Positions 14,318 through 24,541 of a stretch of 37,730 bases of DNA are shown piece after piece. A program made the position numbers and the translations under genes. The stretch spans positions 1-37,730 of the forward strand of contig JAJYTJ010000017.1 in NCBI GenBank assembly GCA_021793115.1, given 5' to 3'. This DNA comes from Actinomycetes bacterium. GTDB lineage: Bacteria; Actinomycetota; Actinomycetes; Actinomycetales; Cellulomonadaceae. Below the pieces are notes generated by a model. The model was not told where the DNA came from. It searched no databases and saw only the letters and a list, made by a program, of their open reading frames with translations. How positions within the stretch are numbered: the first letter of the stretch is position 1; every line of letters starts with the position of its first letter.

Positions 14318-16291
14318 GTGTCGGCCTACGTCTCGCTGCCCAAACGCCTGCTCGTGGGCAGGCCCCTCAGCTCGGACCGTATGGGGGAGCAGCTGCTGCC
14401 GAAGTGGCTCGCGCTGCCCGTGCTCTGCTCGGACGCCCTGTCCTCGAACGCGTACGCCCCCGAGGAGATCCTGCTCGTCCTGTCGATCGGCGGCCTGTCG
14501 CTGCTCCACATGGCGCCGTGGATCGCGCTCGTCGTCATCGTCCTGCTGCTGACGGTGGTCGCGTCCTATCGCCAGACGTGCCACGCCTACCCCGGCGGCG
14601 GCGGCGCCTACGCCGTGTCCCGCGCCAACCTGGGCCAGGGGGCGGCGCTCGTCGCGGCGTCGGCGCTGCTCGTCGACTACGTCCTGACGGTCGCCGTGTC
14701 GATCGCCTCGGGCGTCGCCAACTTCGTCTCCGCGGTGCCGTCGCTGACGCCGTACTCGGTGGAGCTCTCGGTCGCCATCGTCGTGGTGCTCACCGTGACG
14801 AACCTGCGCGGCATCAAGGAGTCCGGCAAGGCGTTCTCCATACCGACCTACGGGTTCGTCCTGCTCACGTTCGCGATGATCATCATCGGGTTCGTCCGGG
14901 CCGCCGCCGGGCACGCGCCGGTGGCCGAGTCCGCCGCCATCTCGATCCGGCCGTCCGCCCAGGACCTCACGGGCCTCGCGCTCGTCGCGGTGCTGCTGCG
15001 CGCGTTCGCGTCCGGGTCCACCGCCCTGACGGGCGTCGAGGCCGTGAGCAACGGCGTCCCGAACTTCCGGCAGCCGAAGAGCAAGAACGCCGCGTCGACG
15101 CTCGCCATCATGGGAGTGCTGTCGGTGACGATGCTCGCGGGGCTCGTCGTCCTGGCCGTGGTCGCCAAGGTCCACATGGCCGACGACCCCGCGCGGCTCG
15201 TCGGTGCGCCCGCCGGCTACGTGCAGCGGACGGTCATCGCGCAGCTGTCCGGTGCCGTCTTCGGCCTCAACAGCATCCCGTTCTACCTGGTCCAGACGTT
15301 CACCACGCTGATCCTGGCGCTGGCCGCGAACACCGCGTTCAACGGCTTCCCCATCCTGGCGTCGATCCTCGGCCAGGACGGCTTCATGCCGCGCCAACTG
15401 GCGCGCCGCGGCGACCGGCTGGTCTTCTCCAACGGGATCCTCGTCCTCGCCGGGGCGGCGATCGTGCTGCTGGTGGCGTTCGACGCGAGCACCACCCGGC
15501 TCATCCAGCTGTACATCATCGGCGTGTTCGTCAGCTTCACGCTGAGCCAGCTGGGGATGGTGCGGCACTGGAGCAGCGAGCTGCGCACGGGGCTGGCGTC
15601 CCAGCGCGGGCACGTCCTGCGGGCGCGGGCGATCAACGGGTTCGGCGCGGTGCTGACGTTCCTCGTCTTCATCATCGTGCTGGCCACGAAGTTCACGCAC
15701 GGCGCCTACCTCGTGTGCATCGCGATGCCGCTGCTGTTCTTCGCCATGCAGGCCGTGCACCGCCACTACCAGCGGGTGGACCAGGCGCTGGCGCCCGGCG
15801 TCGAGGGCGTGCCGCTGCCGAGCCGGGTGCACGCGCTCGTACTCGTCTCGCGGCTGACGACGCCGGCGCTGCGCGCGCTCGCGTTCGCGCGGGCCACCCG
15901 CCCCTCGTCGCTCGAGGCCCTGACGATCCGGACCAACCCGCGCGAGACCGAGCGGCTCCTGGCCGAGTGGCAGACCCGCGAGGTGCCCGTGCCCCTCACG
16001 GTGCTCGACTCGCCGTACCGCGACATGACGCGCCCCGCGGTGGAGTACATCGCCGAGCTCCGGCGGCGCAGCCCGCGCGACGTCGTCGCGGTGTACGTGC
16101 CGGAGTACGTCGTCGAGCACTGGTGGGAGCAGCTGCTGCACAACCAGAGCGCGCTGCGGCTCAAGAGCCGGCTGCTGTTCCAGCCGGGCGTCATGGTGAC
16201 GAGCGTGCCGTACCGGCTCGGTCGGGAGGCCGGCGCGCCGCTGCCGACGGTTCCCGCACCGACCGCCGCGCCCACCGTCGCGCGGCACTGA
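14318..16291 (+). CDS. KimA-like potassium:proton symporter (APC superfamily)
   Basis: 657 residues. Some twelve membrane segments lie between residues ~30 and ~500. GGGGAYAVSRANLG and VTNLRGIKESGKAFSIPTYG match the KimA/YdaO branch of the APC superfamily, high-affinity K+ importers driven by the proton gradient. A soluble tail of about 150 residues follows, as in KimA. The assignment is strengthened by the KdpD/KdpE-like pair directly downstream, although kdpFABC itself is absent here. The start is uncertain: GTG at 14318 precedes the conserved LPKRLLVGRPLSS but has no good Shine-Dalgarno. Older databases may call it an amino-acid permease. Confidence 0.85.
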   Translation: MSAYVSLPKRLLVGRPLSSDRMGEQLLPKWLALPVLCSDALSSNAYAPEEILLVLSIGGLSLLHMAPWIALVVIVLLLTVVASYRQTCHAYPGGGGAYAVSRANLGQGAALVAASALLVDYVLTVAVSIASGVANFVSAVPSLTPYSVELSVAIVVVLTVTNLRGIKESGKAFSIPTYGFVLLTFAMIIIGFVRAAAGHAPVAESAAISIRPSAQDLTGLALVAVLLRAFASGSTALTGVEAVSNGVPNFRQPKSKNAASTLAIMGVLSVTMLAGLVVLAVVAKVHMADDPARLVGAPAGYVQRTVIAQLSGAVFGLNSIPFYLVQTFTTLILALAANTAFNGFPILASILGQDGFMPRQLARRGDRLVFSNGILVLAGAAIVLLVAFDASTTRLIQLYIIGVFVSFTLSQLGMVRHWSSELRTGLASQRGHVLRARAINGFGAVLTFLVFIIVLATKFTHGAYLVCIAMPLLFFAMQAVHRHYQRVDQALAPGVEGVPLPSRVHALVLVSRLTTPALRALAFARATRPSSLEALTIRTNPRETERLLAEWQTREVPVPLTVLDSPYRDMTRPAVEYIAELRRRSPRDVVAVYVPEYVVEHWWEQLLHNQSALRLKSRLLFQPGVMVTSVPYRLGREAGAPLPTVPAPTAAPTVARH

Positions 16292-16372
16292 GTCGGCCCA
16301 CCGGCGCGACGCTGAGGCGGCTCGCCATCGCGCGGTAGCGAGGGGGCTCGCCGTCGCGCGGCACCGAGGCGG
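16275..16372 (+). repeat. Repeat array spanning the permease stop codon
   Basis: About four diverged copies of a 24-36-bp unit around CGCGCGGCACTGAGTCGG, beginning in the last codons of the permease (TGA at 16289-16291). The second copy has TGA at 16313, the third TAG at 16335 and the fourth lacks a stop (CACCGAGG). It fills most of the gap to the kinase gene. Confidence 0.7.
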
Positions 16373-16434
16373 CCTGCGTGGGCTCGACGGTCCGGCTGGC
16401 ACCGGGGGCGGCCCCGCCGTGCCACGCTGTCCGC

Positions 16435-17853
16435 ATGAGCCAGCGCAGCGAGTCCGCGCCGCCGCGGGAGCTGCCGGCGCCGTTCGCGGGGCTGTCGTGG
16501 TCGCGGCGGGTCGTGGGGTTCGTCGTTGCCGTCGTCGCGCTCCCGGTGCTCACCGCGGTGCTGGACGAGGCGCGGGGGAAGCTCGAGCTGGGCTCGGTGC
16601 TGCTGCTGTACCTCCTCGCGGTCGTCGTCGTGGCCGCGGTGGGTGGCCTCTGGCCCGCCGTGCTGGCCGCGGTGGCCAGCGTGCTCGTCGCCAACTGGTT
16701 CCTCACGCCGCCGTACCACACGCTCGACGTGGAGAGCCGCGACTCGGTGGTCGAGCTGCTCGTGTTCGCCCTGGTGGCGGGGCTCGTCGCCATCACGGTC
16801 GAGATCGCCGCACGCGACCGTGGGCGCGCCGAGCGCAGCAGTCGCGAGGCCGAGCTGCTGTCGGCGGTGGCCGGGCGCCCCGCCGAGCAGCTGTCGCTGA
16901 GCGAGGTGCTCGAGCAGGTCCGGGTGACGTTCGGGATGGGCTCGGCCGAGCTGGTGCGGCGGGTCAACGGCGCCGGCCCCAGCGTGCTGGCCTCCGTGGG
17001 CGGCGCGGCGCCCGACGACGAGGAGGTGCGGGTGCCGGCGAGCGCCGAGCTCGAGCTCGTGCTGCACGGACCCGCGCTGTTCGCCGAGGACCGGTCGGTG
17101 CTCGAGCGGCTCGCCGCCGCCGCCGCCCGCGCGTGGGAGACACAGCACCTGGTGCGCCTCACGGACCGGCTCACGGAGGCCGACCGCGTGCGCTCGGCCC
17201 TGCTGGCCTCGGTGGGGCACGACCTGCGCACACCCCTCGCGGGGCTCAAGGCCGCCGTGTCCAGCCTGCGGCAGGACGACGTGGACTGGTCGCCGCAGGA
17301 GCGGGCCGAGCTGCTGGCCACCATCGAGGAGTCGACCGACCGGCTCACGGCGCTCATCGCCGACGTGCTCGACGCCACGCGCATCCAGGTGGGCGCCGTC
17401 ACGGCGCGGCCGGAGCCCGTGGCCGTCGACGAGGTGGTGGCGCTCGCGCTGCTCGACGCGCCCGCAGGGGCCGTGGCGATGGCCATCCCGGACGACCTGC
17501 CGCTCGTCCGCGTGGACCCCGCCCTGCTGGAGCGTGTGGTGGCGAACCTCGTCGACAACGCCCTCAAGCACAGCCCCGCCGGCCGGGTGGTCGCCGTCAG
17601 CGCGCGCCCGGCCGTGGGCGGCGTCGATCTCGCCGTGGTGGACCACGGCACGGGCGTGCCGGCCGAGCTGTGGGACGCCATGTTCGAGCCGTTCCAGCGG
17701 CTCGACGACCACGCGGTGGGCGCCGGCGCCGGGCTCGGCCTGGCCATCGTCCGGGGGTTCACGCGCGCGATGGACGTGACGGTGACGCCGTCGCAGACCG
17801 CCGGCGGCGGCCTGACGATGACGCTGCGCCTGCCCGTGGCGGCCGAGCGGTGA
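16435..17853 (+). CDS. KdpD-like sensor histidine kinase lacking the N-terminal KdpD domain
   Basis: 472 residues. Four membrane segments (residues ~25-120) form the DUF4118 module of KdpD, including NWFLTPPYHTL. A GAF-like stretch follows, then HisKA with SVGHDLRTPLAGLK (His262 is the phosphorylation site), the N box LVDNALKHSP and the ATP-lid glycines DHGTG and GAGLGLAIV. The large N-terminal KdpD/Usp region (some 370 residues in E. coli) is missing, so sensing must use the membrane part and GAF region. The stop overlaps the start of the regulator gene. The ATG lacks a Shine-Dalgarno but has CACGCT six bases upstream. It probably senses K+ limitation or ionic stress and controls the adjacent K+ permease; this is inference from family and context. 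Confidence 0.9.
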   Translation: MSQRSESAPPRELPAPFAGLSWSRRVVGFVVAVVALPVLTAVLDEARGKLELGSVLLLYLLAVVVVAAVGGLWPAVLAAVASVLVANWFLTPPYHTLDVESRDSVVELLVFALVAGLVAITVEIAARDRGRAERSSREAELLSAVAGRPAEQLSLSEVLEQVRVTFGMGSAELVRRVNGAGPSVLASVGGAAPDDEEVRVPASAELELVLHGPALFAEDRSVLERLAAAAARAWETQHLVRLTDRLTEADRVRSALLASVGHDLRTPLAGLKAAVSSLRQDDVDWSPQERAELLATIEESTDRLTALIADVLDATRIQVGAVTARPEPVAVDEVVALALLDAPAGAVAMAIPDDLPLVRVDPALLERVVANLVDNALKHSPAGRVVAVSARPAVGGVDLAVVDHGTGVPAELWDAMFEPFQRLDDHAVGAGAGLGLAIVRGFTRAMDVTVTPSQTAGGGLTMTLRLPVAAER

Positions 17854-18524
17854 CACGGGTCCTCGTCGTCGACGACGACCCGGCGCTGCTGCGCGCGCTC
17901 GCCATCAACCTGCGCGCGCGGCACTTCGACGTCGAGACGGCGGCGGACGGCGCCACCGCGCTGCGGCACGCCGCGAGCCAGCCCCCGGACCTCGTGGTGC
18001 TCGACCTGGGGCTGCCGGACATGGACGGCGTGGAGGTGGTGGCCGGGCTCCGTGGCTGGACGTCGGTGCCGATCGTCGTGCTGTCCGCGCGCGACTCGCA
18101 GTGGGCGAAGGTCGACGTGCTGGATGCGGGCGCGGACGACTATGTGACCAAGCCGTTCGGCATGGACGAGCTCCTGGCCCGCATCCGCGCGGCCCTGCGC
18201 CGCGCGGCGCCCTCGCCCGTGGAGCCCGTGGTGACGACGCCCGCGTTCACGGTGGACCTCGCCGCGCACCGCGTGACGCGCAACGGCGCCGTGGTGCGGC
18301 TGACCCCCACCGAGTGGCACGTCCTCGAGGTGCTGGTGCGCAACCCCGGCAAGCTCGTCTCGCAGCAGCAGCTGCTGCGCGAGGTGTGGGGCCCGGCGTA
18401 CGACGAGCAGACCAACTACCTGCGGGTCTACCTGGCCCAGCTGCGGCGCAAGCTCGAGCCGACGCCGGCGCGGCCGCGCCACCTCGTCACGGAACCGGGC
18501 ATCGGGTACCGCTTCGAGCCGTGA
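17850..18524 (+). CDS. KdpE-like response regulator (OmpR/PhoB family)
   Basis: 224 residues. The receiver domain has the acidic pocket VVDDDP, the phospho-acceptor Asp52 in LDLGLPDMDG, the switch residue in VLSARD and the Lys in DYVTKPFGMDEL. A winged-helix output domain follows (LTPTEWHVLEVLVRNPGKL, then LREVWGP and TNYLRVYLAQLRRKLE, GIGYRFEP). The KPFGMDELLARIRAALRR linker is typical of KdpE. The GTG start overlaps the kinase stop (GTGA), so the two are translationally coupled. Target is likely the KimA-like permease promoter and possibly kdp genes elsewhere. Confidence 0.93.
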   Translation: MTRVLVVDDDPALLRALAINLRARHFDVETAADGATALRHAASQPPDLVVLDLGLPDMDGVEVVAGLRGWTSVPIVVLSARDSQWAKVDVLDAGADDYVTKPFGMDELLARIRAALRRAAPSPVEPVVTTPAFTVDLAAHRVTRNGAVVRLTPTEWHVLEVLVRNPGKLVSQQQLLREVWGPAYDEQTNYLRVYLAQLRRKLEPTPARPRHLVTEPGIGYRFEP

Positions 18525-18625
18525 GGTCTCGGCCGTCCGAAACGTCGTTCGCGGGTGCCGGAAGAAAGGAATTCCTGGGCCCATCGGCCGCGGCCACCTC
18601 GGAGGCCCGCCCGGACACTGGATCC

Positions 18626-20926
<2,301 letters not shown>

Positions 20927-20929
20927 CCG

Positions 20930-20948
20930 GCGCGCCCCTGCGGCGCGC
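20930..20948. terminator. Short hairpin between convergent genes
   Basis: GCGCGCC (20930-20936), five-base loop, GGCGCGC (20942-20948). It begins four bases after the ATPase stop and lies nine bases before the stop of the DUF1295 gene, so it could end both transcripts. Confidence 0.5.
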
Positions 20949-20956
20949 GGCTGGTC

Positions 20957-21748
20957 TCAGGCGGTGTCGCGGGTGCCGGCGCGCCGCGGCAGGCCGACGA
21001 ACATCGGGGTGCTGCGGCGGTAGTCGTCGTAGTCCGGGTGGTGCGACGCGGAGATCTGCTCGGTGAACCTCGTCGAGCCGACGAACAGGAGCGTGAGCGC
21101 CACCGCGCCCGCGACGGTCGGCAGGACGACCGTGCCGGCGGCGATCGCAGCGAACGCGAAGACGACCCACCACTGGGCCACCTCGCACACGTAGTTGGGG
21201 TGCCGGCTGAGGCGGTACAGGCCCGTGCGCAGCAGCGCGCCCCCGGCGGCGCGGCCGGAGCGGTGGAACTCCCAGCGCTGCTGGTCGGCGACCGTCTCGC
21301 CGGTGAGCAGGGCCAGGAAGGCGACGGCCGCCACGACGTCCGCCGGGCCCAGGCCGCGCCGGTGCTGCGCGGCGGTCCACGCCGGCAGTGTGATGGCCAG
21401 CAGGATCGCGTTCTGGACCACCGCGATGAACACGAGGTTGAGCAGCTGGAACTGCCACGCGCTCATGCGGGCGCGCAGCACCCGCCACCGGTAGTCCTCG
21501 CCGCCCGGGGCGTAGCCGCCTCGTCGGGCGAAGTTGACCGTGAGCCGCGCGCCCCAGAGCGTGACGAGGACGGCCATGAGCGTGACCCGCGCGTCGTGCG
21601 CGTGCGCCGCGAACACCCAGAGGTAGGCCACGGGGACGATCGACCACACGCGGTCCACCCACGAGTACTCGCGCGTGACCACCGAGGCCAGCCAGGAGGC
21701 GGCCGTCACGGCGACCGCGATCCAGACGGTGACGGCGAGGGCGCTCAC
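20957..21748 (-). CDS. DUF1295 / steroid 5-alpha-reductase-like membrane protein
   Basis: 263 residues with about six membrane segments. SWVDRVWSIVPVAYLW, LWGARLTVNFARRGGY, EDYRWRVLR and RHPNYVCEVAQWW near the end are typical of DUF1295, a group related to steroid 5-alpha reductases and isoprenylcysteine methyltransferases that use NADPH or methyl donors at the membrane. The true reaction in bacteria is unknown. It starts with GTG at 21748; no Shine-Dalgarno is evident, while TACGGT lies eight bases upstream on the coding strand, so a near-leaderless message is possible. It converges on the metal ATPase. Confidence 0.9.
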   Translation of the reverse strand: MSALAVTVWIAVAVTAASWLASVVTREYSWVDRVWSIVPVAYLWVFAAHAHDARVTLMAVLVTLWGARLTVNFARRGGYAPGGEDYRWRVLRARMSAWQFQLLNLVFIAVVQNAILLAITLPAWTAAQHRRGLGPADVVAAVAFLALLTGETVADQQRWEFHRSGRAAGGALLRTGLYRLSRHPNYVCEVAQWWVVFAFAAIAAGTVVLPTVAGAVALTLLFVGSTRFTEQISASHHPDYDDYRRSTPMFVGLPRRAGTRDTA

Positions 21749-21855
21749 GGGTCAGCACCGTACGGCGCGGTGCGCGAGCCGTTCACCCGCGCCACGCCGG
21801 GCGAAAATCGGGACAAACACGCACAAGAGTGTCGGAACGGGGCAGACTACGTCCC

Positions 21856-22071
21856 GTGAACTCGACCCGCCCACCGGCCGCTGTCGCAGGCGTGGTCGGT
21901 GCGGGCGCGGTGTCGTCCGTGGCGATCGCCGAGGCGAAGCGCCGGTGGCTCAAGGCGTGCTCGGACGGGTCGCCCGCCGCGCGCGTGCAGCGGCTGTACG
22001 AGGCGTACCGCGATCTCGTCATCCGGGAGGCCGCCGCGGCGGTGCAGGGGCCGTCGGCGCACGCATCCTGA
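21856..22071 (+). CDS. Small hypothetical protein
   Basis: 71 residues from a GTG at 21856. The first part (AAVAGVVGAGAVSSVAIAEA) is an Ala/Gly/Val helix that is only mildly hydrophobic. The second is an amphipathic charged helix (RVQRLYEAYRDLVIREAAAAV). No family recognised. Support for translation is modest: CAGACT lies seven bases before the start (21843-21848), no Shine-Dalgarno is present, and the coding strand shows the expected GC bias at third positions. The gene is divergent from the DUF1295 gene. It may be a real small protein or a chance frame. Confidence 0.45.
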   Translation: MNSTRPPAAVAGVVGAGAVSSVAIAEAKRRWLKACSDGSPAARVQRLYEAYRDLVIREAAAAVQGPSAHAS

Positions 22072-22431
22072 GCTCGGACGCGCGGGTGGGGTCGCGCGGG
22101 TGTGGTGTGGTGCGCGGGCTGCGGCTGGGCCGGGCTGCGGTGCGCGGCGGTGCCGTGAGCTGCCCACTGCGGTGTGCGGCGGTGCTGTGAGTCACGCGCT
22201 GTGGTGTGCGGCGGTGCTGTGAGTCACGCGCTGTGGTGTGCGGCTGCGGCAGGGCTGCAGGCTGCGGTGTGCGGCTGAGCGGCGGGCTGCGGTCGCCGCG
22301 CGGGGTGGGGTGGGCGTCTCTGTCCGCTGACCCGTGGCTGCCGTGCCGCTCGGCTGTCGCGAACCGTCCACAGCCCGGGTGGCCCGGTGGGCCGTCCACA
22401 GATATATCCGCAGGTCAGGGCGCTGTGAGGG
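22072..22431. other. Gene-free region with 32-bp repeats before the SOS-controlled gene
   Basis: No gene recognised over about 360 bases. The first half is G/T-biased and holds a 32-bp tandem array (22139-22250: two near-identical copies at 22171 and 22203 with decayed flanks, unit GGTGTGCGGCGGTGCTGTGA then GTCACGCGCTGT). The second half has two CCGTCCACA words (22364-22372, 22392-22400) and an A/T-rich GATATATCC next to the promoter of the DUF222 gene. Confidence 0.65.
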
Positions 22432-22476
22432 TTGCCATTGACGCGGTCTTCCGCTAGGCTTCGAACACGCGTTCGA
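22432..22476 (+). promoter_or_regulatory. SOS promoter: -35, -10 and LexA box before the DUF222/HNH gene
   Basis: TTGCCA (22432-22437), a 17-base spacer and TAGGCT (22455-22460) form a housekeeping promoter. Directly after it stands TCGAACACGCGTTCGA (22461-22476), a perfect 16-bp palindrome that fits the actinobacterial LexA operator TCGAAC-N4-GTTCGA. The box covers the expected transcription start and its last base is the A of the first possible ATG. LexA bound here would block transcription; DNA damage should induce the gene. Confidence 0.88.
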
Positions 22477-24416
22477 TGGCATGGGGGGTGGAGGCGATGA
22501 CCGGGTCAGGGGTGCTCGGCAGCGTGGCCGCCGTGCGCACGCCGTCGGAGGCCCGCGGCGCTGCGGGGCCGAGCCTGGTGTCGCCGTCCTCGCCGTCCTC
22601 GCCGTCCTCGCCGTCCTCGTCGGGTGCGGTCGGGGTGCCGGGCTGGTGCGCGGACGTGGACCGGGCCACCCGAGCCCTGCTGGACGCCGCCGCGCGGGCC
22701 GAGGCGTGGGAGGGACCGGCGCGTCAGGCGATGCTCGTCTGGGTGGCCCGGCACCGCGACGTCCTCGCCGTGCTCGAGGGCCGGGTGCTGATGGCCGAGC
22801 GCGACGCGGGGACCTGGGCCCTGCGCGGAGACCGGGACCTGGCAGGCTTCGTCGGCCGCACGTCGCGTGGGGGCCGGGGCGTCGGGGCCGCCGCCGTGGG
22901 CCAGGCCGACACGCTGGCGGCGATGCCGACGGTGGCCGAGGCGCTCGTCGACGGCCGTGTGACCAGCGCGCACGTCGCCCAGATCACGCGGGCGACGCGG
23001 CAGTCGTCGGCGCTCGCGGCCGAGCTTGCGTCCGCCGACGGGCAGGAGCGGGTCGTCGAGCTGGCTCGGCGGCTGGACGGTGGCGAGTTCGGCAGGGCGC
23101 TGGCCGGCCTGTCGGCGTCCGTGGACCCGGCCACGCGGCAGCGCCAGCACGACGAGCAGCGGGCGGCGCGGAGCCTGGCCTGGACCCACACGCCCGGCGG
23201 GACGCTGCTCAGCGGTCGGCTGGACTCGGTGGCCGGGCGCCGGCTGGCGAAGGTCATCGATGCGCTCTGCCCTCGTCCCGCGGTGGACGACGACCGGTCA
23301 CGCCTGCAGCGGCAGGCCGACGCGCTGATGGTGCTCGTCGAGCGGGCCGAGACCGATCCGGGGACCACGCCCGGGGCGGTGGCTCCGGTGCAGGGGATCG
23401 TGACGTTCACGCAGAAGACCTGGGCGGCGCTGCGCGCGGCGCGGCGGCCCGCGGGCGACGGGGCCGCGGCGGTCCCCGGTGCCGCGTCGGCGCCCGGTGG
23501 TGCCCTGGTGCCCGGTGGCGCGACGGTGGCCGGTGGCGCGAGTGTGGCCGGTGGCGCGACGGTGGCCGGTGGCGCGATCGAGGTCATGGACCGCCTGCGC
23601 GGCGCCGATCCGGTGACGGACGAGACAGGACATGCCTGGCCGGCGAGCGAGATCGCTCGGGCGTTGTGCGACTGCTCCCTGACGTGGGCCATGGTCGGCA
23701 CCCCGGCGGCGGAGCTGAACCTGGGGCGCCAGTCGCGGGTCTTCCGGCGACAGCACTGGCTCGCCCTCCACGCGGCTGGGGTCACCGGCTGCTCGATCGC
23801 CGGGTGCGGCATGCCCCTGGCCCACTGCGAGCTGCACCACCTGGCCTGGTGGTCCCGGGACGGTGGGCGCACCGACCTGGCGAACTGTGCCGCGTACTGC
23901 TCGTTCCATCATCACGAGGTGCATCGCCTCGGCATCGTCGCCACCCGGCGGCCCGATGGTGTGCTCGTGCACCACCATCCCGATGGCCGGCCCTATGGTG
24001 GTGCGCCACCGGGGGCGTCGAAAGGCCCGCCGCTCGGGTCCCTGTCGCGGTCGAGCGCGCCGCCGTCGAGTGCCCCGGCGAGCGCGCCGCCGTCGAGTGC
24101 CCCGCTATCGGATGCCCCGCTGTCGGATGCGTCGCTGTCGGATGCGTCGCGGTCGGATGGGTTGCGGTCGGATGGGTTGCGGTCGGACGGGTCGCGGTCG
24201 GAGGCGCCGCAGGCCGATGCGCCGCCGCCAGATGTGTCGCGGCCCGATGCGCCGCCGCCGGATGGGTCGCCGGGGCGGAATGTGCCAAGGCCCGACGGAT
24301 CACGGCCGCGCGCCGAGCGTGTCGACGATCCGCTCGTGTCCACGGTCCGGGCGCGGCCTCGCGGAACGGGTGAGGAACCGCCATCGCTCGACCTGCTCGA
24401 GCTGCTGACCGGCTGA
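22476..24416 (+). CDS. DUF222 / HNH endonuclease-domain protein (13E12-repeat family), SOS-regulated
   Basis: 646 residues. The central part (about residues 45-330) is DUF222, seen as LLDAAARAEAWEG, GRVTSAHVAQITRAT and GTLLSGRLDSVAGRRL. An HNH nuclease domain follows (about 433-490): the Cys pair CSIAGCGMPLAHC, then ELHHLAWW, GGRTDLANCAAYC and FHHHEVHRLG, all the expected metal and catalytic residues. In mycobacteria several such proteins are SOS-induced, in line with the LexA box here. The last 150 residues are low-complexity (Ser-Asp-Gly-Leu and Pro/Asp repeats) and not conserved-looking. Two in-frame ATGs (22476 and 22497) and a GTG (22488) compete; the first lies closest to the expected transcript start. 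Confidence 0.9.
   Translation: MAWGVEAMTGSGVLGSVAAVRTPSEARGAAGPSLVSPSSPSSPSSPSSSGAVGVPGWCADVDRATRALLDAAARAEAWEGPARQAMLVWVARHRDVLAVLEGRVLMAERDAGTWALRGDRDLAGFVGRTSRGGRGVGAAAVGQADTLAAMPTVAEALVDGRVTSAHVAQITRATRQSSALAAELASADGQERVVELARRLDGGEFGRALAGLSASVDPATRQRQHDEQRAARSLAWTHTPGGTLLSGRLDSVAGRRLAKVIDALCPRPAVDDDRSRLQRQADALMVLVERAETDPGTTPGAVAPVQGIVTFTQKTWAALRAARRPAGDGAAAVPGAASAPGGALVPGGATVAGGASVAGGATVAGGAIEVMDRLRGADPVTDETGHAWPASEIARALCDCSLTWAMVGTPAAELNLGRQSRVFRRQHWLALHAAGVTGCSIAGCGMPLAHCELHHLAWWSRDGGRTDLANCAAYCSFHHHEVHRLGIVATRRPDGVLVHHHPDGRPYGGAPPGASKGPPLGSLSRSSAPPSSAPASAPPSSAPLSDAPLSDASLSDASRSDGLRSDGLRSDGSRSEAPQADAPPPDVSRPDAPPPDGSPGRNVPRPDGSRPRAERVDDPLVSTVRARPRGTGEEPPSLDLLELLTG
22581..22618 (+). repeat. 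9-bp in-frame repeat near the start of the DUF222 gene
   Basis: TCGCCGTCC repeated about four times, encoding SPS-type tripeptides in the N-terminal tail of the protein. The period is a multiple of three. Confidence 0.85.
23514..23576 (+). repeat. 18-bp in-frame repeat inside the DUF222 gene
   Basis: GGTGGCGCGACGGTGGCC at 23514, 23532 (variant), 23550 and a partial fourth, encoding GGATVA hexapeptides between DUF222 and the HNH domain. Confidence 0.88.
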
Positions 24417-24426
24417 CGGACGGGTT

Positions 24427-24449
24427 CCACCGCTCTTGCGGGGCGGTGG
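24427..24449 (+). terminator. Hairpin after the DUF222 gene
   Basis: CCACCGC (24427-24433), nine-base loop, GCGGTGG (24443-24449), starting ten bases after the stop. A GGTGTGGTG tail follows rather than a T run. Confidence 0.5.
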
Positions 24450-24464
24450 GGTGTGGTGAGGTCT

Positions 24465-24500
24465 CGCTGCGCTGCGCTGCGCTGCGCTCCGCTGCGCTGC
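24465..24500. repeat. 5-bp CGCTG microsatellite-like run
   Basis: Seven consecutive CGCTG units with one substitution (CGCTC), between the DUF222 terminator and the end of the convergent Fur-family gene. A five-base unit is rare in bacteria outside contingency loci; nothing indicates phase variation of a gene here because it is intergenic. Confidence 0.85.
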
Positions 24501-24541
24501 CTCGGCTGCTGGCGGTGGCGGTGGCGGGTCGTCGTCGGGTC

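Noticed and set aside
22364..22400. Two CCGTCCACA words resembling DnaA boxes near an A/T-rich GATATATCC, as in an origin.
   Set aside because: Only two imperfect matches, no cluster, and no dnaA, dnaN or parAB nearby. The A/T-rich bases are better explained as upstream promoter DNA.
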